A DNA stretch of 64,000 bases, taken from contig CP158972.1 in NCBI GenBank assembly GCA_040429635.1, positions 3,665,501 to 3,729,500 on the forward strand. The letters are read 5' to 3'. The notes beneath the pieces were generated by a model that had not been told where the DNA came from, made no database searches, and saw only the letters and a list, made by a program, of their open reading frames with translations. The stretch comes from Tamlana crocina (lineage in GTDB: Bacteria; Bacteroidota; Bacteroidia; Flavobacteriales; Flavobacteriaceae). Shown here one piece after another: positions 25,144 through 33,348 of the stretch; the stretch's first letter is position 1; every line of letters begins with the position of its first letter. Position numbers and translations under genes: made by a program.

Positions 25144-26483
25144 CTATCGAACGTTAATCGTTTAGCCGCTTTTTCTTTGCTAAACTTTGAATTTTGATAC
25201 ACCAAACTACCATTTAAAAAGGTATGTGTAATTCTCGATTTAAAGGTTGTGCCCTCAAATGGCGACCATCCGCACTTGTATAAAATATTGTCTTTATTTA
25301 CCGTCCATGGGTTGTTCAAATCAACCATTACCAAATCGGCATAATAGCCCTCACGAATGTAACCACGCTTTTCTACTTGGAATAAAATGGCTGGATTGTG
25401 GCACATTTTTTCAACCACTTTTTCCAAAGTTATTTTTCCACGGTGATACATTTCCAGCATGGCTGGTAAAGCATGTTGTACTAATGGTCCACCCGACGGC
25501 GCACTGGTATAAACGTTATTTTTCTCCTTTATAGTATGTGGCGCATGGTCTGTAGCTATCACATCAATCCTATCATCTAAAAGGGCTTCCCATAATTGCT
25601 CACGGTCTAAAGCCTTCTTTACGGCGGGGTTCCACTTAATAAGTGTACCTTTTTTCTCGTAATCTTCATCTGAAAACCACAGGTGGTGAATACAAACTTC
25701 GGCAGTTATTTTTTTATCTTTTAAAGGAATTTTATTGCTAAACAATTCTGTTTCCTTCCCGGTTGAAAGGTGAAAAATATGCAGACGCGCCCCTGTTTTT
25801 TTGGCCAATTCAATAGCTGTTGAAGACGACAGATAACAAGCCTCTTCGCTTCTTATTTCAGGGTGATATTTAATAGGAATATCATCACCATACTTATCGT
25901 GGTATTTTTTAAAATTGCTTTTTATAGTGCCTTCATCCTCGCAATGCACCGAAATAACCATATCGGTACTTTTGAAAATCTTTTCCAACACTTCCGGATC
26001 ATCAACTAACATATTGCCCGTTGAAGAGCCCAAAAACAATTTTAGTCCCGCTACTTGTCCAGATTCCAGTTTTAAAATTTCGTCTAAATTATCGTTGGTG
26101 CCACCAAACATAAACGAATAGTTGGCCGAAGATGTTTTTTCGGCTATTTTAAATTTTTCTTCAAGCTTTTCAATGGTGGTGGTTTGCGGGTTGGTATTGG
26201 GCATTTCAATAAACGAGGTTATACCTCCGGCAATCGCCGCCTTACTTTCCGTCTCGATATTTGCCTTTTGCGTTAGCCCCGGTTCCCTAAAGTGCACTTG
26301 ATCGTCTATAGCTCCGGGTAAAATGTATTTACCTTCGGCATCCACCACATTTACATCTGCCGATTTCGGACTAATGGAATCGGCTATACGCTTTATAAAT
26401 TCGCCCTCAATTAAAATATCGCCACTAAAAACAGTGCCTTCATTTACAATATTGGCATTCTTTATTAAAGTAGTTTTTTTCAT
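25140..26483 (-). CDS. pyrC: Dihydroorotase
   Basis: 447 residues, a class I dihydroorotase of the amidohydrolase superfamily that cyclises carbamoyl-aspartate in pyrimidine synthesis. The metal and substrate motifs are IDDQVHFREPGLT (about 59-71), the carboxylysine region FLGSSTGNML, VISVHCEDEGTI, LHIFHLSTGKET and IATDHAPHTIKEK. The canonical HxH of the first motif (HVHFREPG) reads QVHFREPG here, so the first metal-binding histidine is a glutamine at position 62. The rest of the site is intact. It lies between the polyprenol-P-mannose synthase gene (11-base gap) and the DUF4296 gene (4-base overlap). Confidence 0.93.
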   Translation of the reverse strand: MKKTTLIKNANIVNEGTVFSGDILIEGEFIKRIADSISPKSADVNVVDAEGKYILPGAIDDQVHFREPGLTQKANIETESKAAIAGGITSFIEMPNTNPQTTTIEKLEEKFKIAEKTSSANYSFMFGGTNDNLDEILKLESGQVAGLKLFLGSSTGNMLVDDPEVLEKIFKSTDMVISVHCEDEGTIKSNFKKYHDKYGDDIPIKYHPEIRSEEACYLSSSTAIELAKKTGARLHIFHLSTGKETELFSNKIPLKDKKITAEVCIHHLWFSDEDYEKKGTLIKWNPAVKKALDREQLWEALLDDRIDVIATDHAPHTIKEKNNVYTSAPSGGPLVQHALPAMLEMYHRGKITLEKVVEKMCHNPAILFQVEKRGYIREGYYADLVMVDLNNPWTVNKDNILYKCGWSPFEGTTFKSRITHTFLNGSLVYQNSKFSKEKAAKRLTFDR

Positions 26484-26494
26484 AAAAAAAGATT

Positions 26495-27217
26495 CTATTT
26501 TTTAAACAAACTTTTCAATTTCATAGAAATCACTCCAAAAATGGCTTCTGAAATAATTCCTGAACTCAACTTCGATTCGCCTTTGGTTCTATCGGTAAAA
26601 ATAACAGGCACTTCAGCAATTTTAAAGTTTTTAATATACGCTTTAAATTTCATTTCAATTTGAAAAGCATAACCAATAAATTTCACTTTATTAAGATCAA
26701 TACTTTCCAAAACGTGCCTTTTGTAACACACAAAACCGGCTGTGGCATCATGGATTTTCATCCCAGTAATGAGGCGCACATATTTTGATGCGAAGTAGGA
26801 CATGAGCACACGTGCCATGGGCCAGTTTACCACATTAACACCCTTAACATATCTGGAACCAATGGCCATATGGGCGTTTTGTTCTTTACAGGCTTCGTAT
26901 AGTCTTAAAATATCGTTGGGGTTGTGCGAAAAGTCGGCATCCATTTCAAAAATGTAATCGTACGCCCGCTCTAAACTCCACTTAAAACCATGTATGTAAG
27001 CCGTACCCAAACCTGCTTTTTCCTTTCGCGTTTCCAAAAACAAACGGCTGTAAAATTCTTTTTGTAGTTCTTTTACTTTTAACCCCGTTAAATCTGGCGA
27101 ATTATCGTCAACTATCAACACATCAATGTTTTCCGCCTGCGAAAGTACAGCCCTGATAATAGCTTCAATATTATCAATCTCATTATATGTTGGGATAATT
27201 ACAACAATTTTGGCCAT
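26495..27217 (-). CDS. Polyprenol-phosphate mannosyltransferase (GT2, DPM1-like)
   Basis: 240 residues with the GT-A fold of family 2: VVIIPTYNEIDNIEAII, LIVDDNSPDLTG, then the DxD-type YIFEMDADFSHNP, then AIGSRYVKGVNVVNWP and DATAGFVCYKRHVLE. This is the dolichol/undecaprenyl-phosphate mannose synthase subgroup without C-terminal membrane helices. It would load a sugar from a nucleotide donor onto polyprenyl phosphate at the cytoplasmic face for glycan or protein glycosylation. It heads an operon with pyrC and the DUF4296 lipoprotein; the functional link between these is not obvious. Confidence 0.88.
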   Translation of the reverse strand: MAKIVVIIPTYNEIDNIEAIIRAVLSQAENIDVLIVDDNSPDLTGLKVKELQKEFYSRLFLETRKEKAGLGTAYIHGFKWSLERAYDYIFEMDADFSHNPNDILRLYEACKEQNAHMAIGSRYVKGVNVVNWPMARVLMSYFASKYVRLITGMKIHDATAGFVCYKRHVLESIDLNKVKFIGYAFQIEMKFKAYIKNFKIAEVPVIFTDRTKGESKLSSGIISEAIFGVISMKLKSLFKK

Positions 27218-27253
27218 AAGTTGGTTTTAAAAAAAGCTTTAAAAGGTTTTCCG

Positions 27254-27261
27254 CAAATGTA
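27254..27261 (-). promoter_or_regulatory. -7 promoter element of the mannosyltransferase-pyrC operon
   Basis: The minus strand reads TACATTTG, matching TAnnTTTG, 37 bases before the start codon. Confidence 0.5.
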
Positions 27262-27338
27262 CGTTAATCAGTGTTTATTTTTTTTAAATATTACCTAATT
27301 ATACATACCGATTTTAAAAAATATAATAATTTTACGCC

Positions 27339-27986
27339 ATGTTACGCCATATAGTTTCAAACGAATTATTTACCATTCTTATGGTTATTGGGTTGGTGGT
27401 AGTTGCGGCCGCAAAACTAACCGCTCCAAAGCGTTTTGACGACTTTGTTTTGGTTTTGGGCAACGATAAATACCTTAAAATTTACTCTCGCGAGCAAAAA
27501 TTCTTCGATAAGTTTGATGCCCTGCTCTTTACCAATTTGGTGCTTTCGGTATTGGTGTTCTGCTTTATAGGCATGCGCCATATTAAAGAACACTACCAAC
27601 TTTCAATGGACGACATGTTTAAATTACTAGTAGGTATCGCGGTTTTTATTTTAATAAAAGTACTTGCCGAACGCCTTATTGGGAGCCTTTTTGAAATTGA
27701 TAAATTAATTGACCAATACATTTTTCACAAAATAAGCTTTAAAAATTACCTAGGTCTTATTTTATTGCCCATAAATGCTTTATTGCTTTTTAGTTTCACA
27801 CCAAATACATCATTAATTTACGGCATTATTATCTTACTGTTAATTTTAAATATTGTAGGATTAACAAGTTCTTTTAAAGAGCATCAAAGTTTAATAAAAC
27901 ACAACATATTTTATTTTATTTTATATCTTTGCGCTCTCGAAATTGCGCCTTATGTAATTTTATATAAGGTGTTTATCGATAAATAA
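27339..27986 (+). CDS. DUF4271 membrane protein
   Basis: 215 residues with about six transmembrane helices: one at the N-terminus (FTILMVIGLVVVAAAKL), then others around FTNLVLSVLVFCFIGM, KLLVGIAVFILIKVLA, YLGLILLPINALLLFSF, YGIIILLLILNIVGL and FYFILYLCALEIAPYVILY. The segment TAPKRFDDFVLVLGNDKYLK is typical of DUF4271, a Bacteroidota family of unknown function regularly found just upstream of a uroporphyrinogen-III synthase gene, as here (20-base gap). A role near heme synthesis is only inferred from that linkage. Confidence 0.85.
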   Translation: MLRHIVSNELFTILMVIGLVVVAAAKLTAPKRFDDFVLVLGNDKYLKIYSREQKFFDKFDALLFTNLVLSVLVFCFIGMRHIKEHYQLSMDDMFKLLVGIAVFILIKVLAERLIGSLFEIDKLIDQYIFHKISFKNYLGLILLPINALLLFSFTPNTSLIYGIIILLLILNIVGLTSSFKEHQSLIKHNIFYFILYLCALEIAPYVILYKVFIDK

Positions 27987-28006
27987 AAGAAAAACTGCCC
28001 GCGCTT

Positions 28007-28756
28007 ATGAAAGTGAAAACAATTTTAGTGTCTCAACCAGAACCAAAAGTTGAGAATTCGCCATATTTCGATTTACAGGAAAAACAACGCGTAAAAATTG
28101 ATTTCAGACCATTTATCCACGTTGAAGGCGTACCCGCTAAAGAAGTAAGGCAACAAAAAGTAGATTTGAGCAAATACACGGCAATTATACTTACCAGTAG
28201 AAATGCCGTAGACCATTTTTTTAGAGTTGCTAAAGAGATGCGCTTTAAAGTACCAGATACCTTAAAGTACTTTTGCCAATCGGAAGCTGTTGCATACTAC
28301 CTTCAAAAATACGTGGTATACAGAAAACGTAAAATTTATGTGGGCAAACGTACATTTGCCGAGCTTTCGCCGTTAATCAAAAAGTATAAAGACGAAAAGT
28401 TTCTGCTACCAAATACCGATAAGGTGAAGCCCGAAGTACCTAACACTTTAGATGCACTTGGTGTAGATTGGAAACAAGCTACTTTTTACAAAACGGTGGT
28501 TAGTGATTTGTCTGATTTGGAGAATGTGACCTACGATGTTTTAGTGTTCTTTAGCCCATCTGGAATTGAATCGTTATTTCAAAACTTCCCAGATTTTAAG
28601 CAAAACAACACCCGGATTGCTGTATTTGGAAACACGACCATAAAGGCTGTTGAGGAAAAAGGACTTCGAGTAGATATCGCTGCCCCAACCCCCGAAACAC
28701 CATCAATGACCATGGCTTTGGAAAAGTACATTGAAAAGGTTAACAAAGGAAAATAA
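28007..28756 (+). CDS. hemD: Uroporphyrinogen-III synthase
   Basis: 249 residues. HemD closes hydroxymethylbilane with inversion of ring D to form uroporphyrinogen III. The sequence is poorly conserved in the family, but the pattern fits: ILVSQPEPKVENSPYFDLQ, YTAIILTSRNAVDHFFRVAK, KYFCQSEAVAYYLQKYV, TFYKTVVSDLSDLE, VLVFFSPSGIESLFQNFPDF, RIAVFGNTTIKAVEEKGLRV and the end PTPETPSMTMALEKYI. The last motif (the TPETPSM loop) is characteristic. It is the second gene after DUF4271 and ends at a strong terminator. Confidence 0.88.
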   Translation: MKVKTILVSQPEPKVENSPYFDLQEKQRVKIDFRPFIHVEGVPAKEVRQQKVDLSKYTAIILTSRNAVDHFFRVAKEMRFKVPDTLKYFCQSEAVAYYLQKYVVYRKRKIYVGKRTFAELSPLIKKYKDEKFLLPNTDKVKPEVPNTLDALGVDWKQATFYKTVVSDLSDLENVTYDVLVFFSPSGIESLFQNFPDFKQNNTRIAVFGNTTIKAVEEKGLRVDIAAPTPETPSMTMALEKYIEKVNKGK

Positions 28757-28778
28757 ACAAACCAAACTTTTATAAAAA

Positions 28779-28815
28779 AATAGGGATGACTTAAGTTTAA
28801 GTCATCCCTATTTTC
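28779..28815. terminator. Bidirectional terminator, hemD / pckA
   Basis: Almost perfect palindrome: AATAGGGATGACTTAA pairs with TTAAGTCATCCCTATT (28797-28812), with A and T tails on both sides. Confidence 0.9.
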
Positions 28816-28857
28816 ATTTGGCGCTGTGTGTAATTCGCACTGTATTTCTTCCCCGTT

Positions 28858-30474
28858 TTAAAACGCATAGCGCTGTGGGCCGCCACGCCTAATTTCCTCA
28901 CTACAATGGGCTTCAAACTTTTTAAAGTTGTTTCTAAAAGCATTGGTTAATTTAAATGCCGTTGTGTAGTAAGCTTCATCGTCGTTCCAAGTAGCCCTTG
29001 GACTTAGTACGCTGGTTGGTACCCCCGGACAACTGCGAGGCTGTGCCACTCCAAAAACCGAATGTATATGGTAATCGTCGTAATTGTAAAGTCCTAAATC
29101 GCCATTTAAAACTGCGTTTATCATAGCTCGGGTGTATTTGAGTTCCATGCGTTTGCCAACGCCATAAGGTCCGCCAGTCCAACCGGTATTGACCAACCAA
29201 ACATTTACACCGGCATCAATCATTTTTTTGCTCAACATTTCGGCATACTTCGAGGGGTGCAATGGCATAAAAGGCGCTCCAAAACAGGCCGAAAATGAAG
29301 GCACAGGCTCCACCACGCCTGCTTCGGTTCCTGCTACCTTAGCCGTATAGCCCGAAATAAAATGATAGGCCGCTTGGCTAGGTGTTAATTTTGAAATGGG
29401 CGGAATAACACCAAAAGCATCGGCCGTTAAAAAGAATATATTCTTTGGATTTTTACCGATGGAAGGAATTTTAATGTTTTCGATATGATGGATGGGGTAA
29501 CTAACTCTCGTATTTTGGGTAATGGAGGTATCCGCAAAATCTACATTCCCGTCCTTATCTAAAATCACATTTTCGAGAATAGCCCCTTTTTTAATGGCAG
29601 CGTAAATTTCAGGTTCGTTATCTCTCGACAGATTGATGACTTTGGCATAGCATCCGCCTTCAAAATTAAACACCGAATTTTCAGAAGTCCACCCGTGTTC
29701 ATCATCACCGATTAAACTGCGGTTCGGATCAGTTGAAAGCGTCGTTTTCCCAGTACCCGAAAGCCCAAAGAAAATTGCGGTATCCCCTTTTTTTCCAACA
29801 TTCGCACTACAGTGCATGGGCAATGTGTTTTTTTCTACCGGAAGGATAAAATTCAACGCCGAAAAGATACCTTTTTTAATTTCGCCCGTGTAACCCGTTC
29901 CGCCAATAAGGGCTATTTTTTTTGTAAAGTTCAAAATCGCAAAATTATGCTGGCGTGTGCCATCTTCATCCGGATTGGCTCTAAAACCTGGCGCATTCAC
30001 AACCGTCCACTCGGGCTCAAAACGTTTTATATCTTCCTCAACGGGACGCAAAAACATATTGTATGCAAACAGGTTGCTCCAAGGATATTCGTTAATAACA
30101 CGAATATTCATTTTATAATTTTCATCGGCGCAAGCGTAACAATCGCGCACAAAAATCTCTTTGTTGGACAAATAATCTGTTACTTCTCTGTAAAGCGCAT
30201 CGAAGGCATCCCCATCAAACGGAATATTAATGTTGCCCCACCAAATTTTATCTTCGGTTATTTTATCCTTTACAATAAACCGATCTTGCGGTGACCGCCC
30301 CGTAAACTCTCCTGTATTCACGGCCAACGCCCCAGAAGAAGCCTCAACACCTTGCCCCTTTTCTATAGTAATTTTGTGCAACTCATCGGGCGACAGTTGA
30401 TATCTTACCGTTGCATTTTTAATACCGTAATTTTCTAATGAAACCGTTCGCTTTACCTTGGCTTTTTTTTCCAT
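28858..30474 (-). CDS. pckA: ATP-dependent phosphoenolpyruvate carboxykinase
   Basis: 538 residues, the usual length of the ATP-type enzyme. The kinase-1a P-loop GLSGTGKTTLS (about 239-249), the metal-binding IGDDEHGW directly after, NFEGGCYAK, and RVSYPIHHIENI with YTAKVAGTEAGV are all present. Substrate-binding FTGRSPQDRFIV is near the N-terminus. It converts oxaloacetate and ATP to PEP, CO2 and ADP in gluconeogenesis. The DUF423 gene lies upstream on the same strand with a 53-base gap. A second, PPi-type PEPCK-like protein is encoded at 4661. Confidence 0.96.
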   Translation of the reverse strand: MEKKAKVKRTVSLENYGIKNATVRYQLSPDELHKITIEKGQGVEASSGALAVNTGEFTGRSPQDRFIVKDKITEDKIWWGNINIPFDGDAFDALYREVTDYLSNKEIFVRDCYACADENYKMNIRVINEYPWSNLFAYNMFLRPVEEDIKRFEPEWTVVNAPGFRANPDEDGTRQHNFAILNFTKKIALIGGTGYTGEIKKGIFSALNFILPVEKNTLPMHCSANVGKKGDTAIFFGLSGTGKTTLSTDPNRSLIGDDEHGWTSENSVFNFEGGCYAKVINLSRDNEPEIYAAIKKGAILENVILDKDGNVDFADTSITQNTRVSYPIHHIENIKIPSIGKNPKNIFFLTADAFGVIPPISKLTPSQAAYHFISGYTAKVAGTEAGVVEPVPSFSACFGAPFMPLHPSKYAEMLSKKMIDAGVNVWLVNTGWTGGPYGVGKRMELKYTRAMINAVLNGDLGLYNYDDYHIHSVFGVAQPRSCPGVPTSVLSPRATWNDDEAYYTTAFKLTNAFRNNFKKFEAHCSEEIRRGGPQRYAF

Positions 30475-30527
30475 AGTATTCCAGATTATTTTCCGTTAAG
30501 TTAATATAATGTTTTAATTATTGGGGT

Positions 30528-30920
30528 TTATTCGCTTTTTCTGATTTTGATAACGTTCACCAATAACACTATCCACGCCGCTATTAAAAGGAGTCCGCCA
30601 ATGGGTGTTACAAAGCCAATAGTTTTAAAATTGAATGCGGTTAAAACGTTTGTTGATAGCAAATAAATGGAGCCCGAAAATAAAATCACGCCCAGTAGCA
30701 CCAAATTCGCCATTATATTTTTAGTTTTTTCAGAAATATTCGGAACCACAGCAACAAACAGCAAAAACAAAGCGTGGTACATTTGATACCTTACGCCAAT
30801 TTCAAAACTGTTTTGCGACTCCACAGAAATCAACGCCTTTAAAGCATGGGCGCCAAAAGCCCCTAAAACGATACTTAATCCCCCCAAAGCAGAGGCCGTA
30901 ATTAAAACTTTTTTACTCAT
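30528..30920 (-). CDS. DUF423 membrane protein
   Basis: 130 residues with four hydrophobic helices. The opening SALGGLSIVLGAFGAHALKA and the following FEIGVRYQMYHALFLLFVA are the family signature (YgdD/DUF423 type). The function is unknown. It lies just upstream of pckA on the same strand and may be co-transcribed with it. Confidence 0.87.
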   Translation of the reverse strand: MSKKVLITASALGGLSIVLGAFGAHALKALISVESQNSFEIGVRYQMYHALFLLFVAVVPNISEKTKNIMANLVLLGVILFSGSIYLLSTNVLTAFNFKTIGFVTPIGGLLLIAAWIVLLVNVIKIRKSE

Positions 30921-31030
30921 TGTACATAAATAATTCTCAACAATTCCTTTTATTGATTATTAATTTCGTAAAAATAAATATTATTTTAGCAGATAACTAA
31001 AATAAATTGAATTTTATTAAAACGTTTGCT

Positions 31031-32395
31031 ATGCGTCAAGTTTTGGTAATTGGTTCGGGAAAATCGACGTCTTATCTGTTAAAATATTTAATGGACAACG
31101 CCGAAATGGAGCAACTTTTTATTACCGTTGCCGATATAAGCCTGAAGCATGCCGAAACGCTCATCGCGAATCGTAGGCGAGCTACCACCCAAGTTTTGGA
31201 TGTTTTTAACGCTACAGACCGAGCTAAGGCCATAAGTCAGGCCGATATTGTGATTTCAATGCTTCCGGCGCAATTTCATATTGAAGTGGCCAAAGATTGC
31301 ATCCGCTTTGGAAAGCATATGGTCACCGCATCGTACATCAGCCCAGAAATGCAGGCTTTGGATGATGAAGCTAAAAGCAAAGGACTCTTTTTTATAAATG
31401 AAATTGGCGTAGATCCGGGCATTGATCACATGAGCGCCATGCAGGTTATTGACCGCATTCGAAATAAAGGCGGAAAAATGATTCTATTTGAATCGTTTAC
31501 CGGCGGACTGATTGCTCCCGAAAGCGACAACAACCTCTGGAACTACAAATTCACCTGGAACCCCAGAAACGTGGTTACCGCTGGGCAAGGTGGGGTTGCC
31601 AAATTTTTACAGGAGGGCACCTATAAATACATTCCGTATCACCGACTCTTCCGTCGTACCGAGTTTTTGGATATTGAAGGTTTTGGCCGATTTGAAGCCT
31701 ATGCCAACCGCGATTCCTTAAAATACCAAACGGTTTACGGGTTGGAAAATATAAAAACTTTGTATCGTGGTACCATGCGCCGTGTAGGTTTTAGTAGGGC
31801 TTGGAACATTTTTGTGGCTTTGGGCATGACCGACGACAGCTACACCATTGAAGACAGCGAGCACATGAGCTACCGCGACTTCGTTAATGCCTTTTTGCCC
31901 TACAGCCCTTCCGATTCCGTGGAACTGAAACTACGACACCAATTAAAAATAGACCAAGACGATATGGTTTGGGACAAACTTTTGGAACTCGACATCTTCA
32001 ACCCCAACAAACGCGTGGACTTGAAAAACGCCACCCCGGCACAAATCCTTCAAAAAATATTGGAAGACAAATGGACGCTTTCTCCTAACGACAAAGACAT
32101 GATTGTGATGTACCATAAATTTGGCTATGAATTGAATGGCAAAAACCACCAAATAGATGCCAATATGGTCGTTCTGGGCGAAAACCAAACCTATACCGCC
32201 ATGGCAAAAACTGTTGGGCTTCCCGTTGCCATGGCCACCCTTGCTATTTTAAACGGCAAAATAAAGTCGACCGGTGTTCAGCGCCCCATCAACAAAGAAG
32301 TTTACCAGCCCATTTTAGTAGAACTACAAAACCACGGGATTGTTTTTAACGAAAAAGAAGTGCCTTATTTTGGGTATAATCCGTTGCATCAATAA
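31031..32395 (+). CDS. Saccharopine dehydrogenase (L-glutamate-forming type)
   Basis: 454 residues. The N-terminal Rossmann motif QVLVIGSGKSTSYLLKYL is followed by the family blocks ISMLPAQFHIEVAKDCI, FINEIGVDPGIDHMSAM and FTGGLIAPESDNNLWNYKF, as in Lys9-like saccharopine reductase and plant/animal LKR-SDH. It interconverts saccharopine with glutamate plus 2-aminoadipate semialdehyde. The frame also opens with a TTG at 31007, but the ATG at 31031 puts the Rossmann motif at the normal position. The downstream Lrp-type regulator (150-base gap) may control it. With glutaryl-CoA dehydrogenase at 3339 it suggests lysine breakdown, not synthesis. Confidence 0.85.
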   Translation: MRQVLVIGSGKSTSYLLKYLMDNAEMEQLFITVADISLKHAETLIANRRRATTQVLDVFNATDRAKAISQADIVISMLPAQFHIEVAKDCIRFGKHMVTASYISPEMQALDDEAKSKGLFFINEIGVDPGIDHMSAMQVIDRIRNKGGKMILFESFTGGLIAPESDNNLWNYKFTWNPRNVVTAGQGGVAKFLQEGTYKYIPYHRLFRRTEFLDIEGFGRFEAYANRDSLKYQTVYGLENIKTLYRGTMRRVGFSRAWNIFVALGMTDDSYTIEDSEHMSYRDFVNAFLPYSPSDSVELKLRHQLKIDQDDMVWDKLLELDIFNPNKRVDLKNATPAQILQKILEDKWTLSPNDKDMIVMYHKFGYELNGKNHQIDANMVVLGENQTYTAMAKTVGLPVAMATLAILNGKIKSTGVQRPINKEVYQPILVELQNHGIVFNEKEVPYFGYNPLHQ

Positions 32396-32400
32396 GTTTT

Positions 32401-32483
32401 ATGGCGTTACCCAAGGGTCGGGCTATCCGCTTCAAGTCCTCGCTCATACTTCGCTCTGGGCTTTCCACTACTATCCCTAACGC
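32401..32483. repeat. Dispersed intergenic repeat with inverted ends
   Basis: The element begins GGCGTTACCCAAGGGTCGGG and ends CTACTATCCCTAACGC; the tips GCGTTA (32404-32409) and TAACGC (32478-32483) are inverted. I recall elements of this type (GCGTTACCC...GGGTCGGGC...CCCTAACGC) scattered in Flavobacteriaceae genomes. It fills the gap between the saccharopine dehydrogenase and Lrp genes. Confidence 0.5.
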
Positions 32484-32545
32484 AATATTTGATTTCAAAT
32501 TAAAACCAAATGACTATTTTTATGTTTTAAATTGAAACAGCAGCT

Positions 32546-33016
32546 ATGCCCAAAAAACAAAAAACCATCACTATTGATGGTATCGACAAAAAAATACTCC
32601 GCGCCCTGATGCAAGACGCCCGAACCCCTATTTTGGAAATTGCCCGCAATGTGGGCATATCGGGAGCGGCCATTCACCAACGCTTACGAAAACTGGAAAA
32701 GGCGAAACTGATTTCGGGTTCAAAATTTATTATCAATCCCGAAGTTTTAGGGTACTCTACCATGGCTTTTATCGGTGTTTATTTGGATAAAACAGCCAAT
32801 ACCACAGATGTTGTCCGTGCCTTAAAACGCATTCCTGAAGTTTTGGAATGCCACTACACCACAGGGCATTACAGTCTGTTTATAAAGCTACTCAGCTTAA
32901 ACAACACCCATTTGATGCATTTACTGCACGAAAAAATTCAAAGTATTTCTGGAGTGCAACGCACCGAATCGCTTATTTCTTTAGGCCAGGTGATTGATAG
33001 GCAGATACATATTTAA
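32546..33016 (+). CDS. Lrp/AsnC-family transcriptional regulator
   Basis: 156 residues. An N-terminal winged helix-turn-helix (GIDKKILRALMQDARTPILE, IARNVGISGAAIHQRLRKLE) is followed by an RAM-type ligand-binding domain (FIGVYLDKTANTTDVVRALK, VLECHYTTGHYSLFIKLLSL, ISGVQRTESLISLGQVID). These regulators form octamers and sense amino acids. The gene follows the saccharopine dehydrogenase gene, so lysine or a related amino acid is a reasonable but unproven effector. Confidence 0.9.
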   Translation: MPKKQKTITIDGIDKKILRALMQDARTPILEIARNVGISGAAIHQRLRKLEKAKLISGSKFIINPEVLGYSTMAFIGVYLDKTANTTDVVRALKRIPEVLECHYTTGHYSLFIKLLSLNNTHLMHLLHEKIQSISGVQRTESLISLGQVIDRQIHI

Positions 33017-33225
33017 CTTAATCAGTGTTTAACTTTCTATGCATTACTTCGAGTAAAATTCTGCTAGAATTTTGTACTTCGGCTACGTTCGACAGGGCTA
33101 TCGAGAAGTACATTTTTTGGTCATAAATTTTCTTGTTTTCGATACAAATTCCACTCATTTCCAATCGTGAAATTCACTCGAACTGACGAAAATCAACGGT
33201 TCATTATTTACCTTATTAAAACAGA

Positions 33226-33256
33226 AAACCCGAGCATTGCTACTCGGGTTTCTTTT
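33226..33256. terminator. Bidirectional terminator, lrp / glyS
   Basis: AAACCCGAG (33226-33234) pairs with CTCGGGTTT (33243-33251), followed by CTTTT on the plus strand and TTCTGTTTT on the minus strand. Confidence 0.8.
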
Positions 33257-33274
33257 ATTTATGAGATGCTGAAT

Positions 33275-33330
33275 CAAGGCTTCGCTTCGACTACGCTCAG
33301 CGACCTCGGCTGTGCTCAGCCTGACAATTC
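33275..33330. repeat. Dispersed repeat fragment with internal palindrome
   Basis: Contains CTTCGCTTCGACTACGCTCA, then GCGACC, then the palindromic TCGGCTGTGCTCAGCCTGA. Its reverse complement resembles the GAGCGCAGTCGAAGG segment in the rpsP-rimM gap. Confidence 0.45.
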
Positions 33331-33348
33331 AGCAAAATATTTTGGACG

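Larger units (their letters stand above)
33017..33348. other. Gene-free stretch with terminator and repeat fragments
   Basis: No credible gene here. It contains CTACGTTCGACAGGGCTATC near 33082, a hairpin terminator at 33226-33255, and a second repeat fragment with CTTCGCTTCGACTACGCTCA and the mirrored GGCTGTGCTCAGCCTGAC near 33280-33325. An open frame at 33167-33535 runs through these repeats and into glyS on the opposite strand and was rejected. Confidence 0.5.

Noticed and set aside
29812-30294. 160-codon plus-strand frame inside pckA
   Set aside because: It is antisense to a complete and well-conserved pckA and shows no family features.
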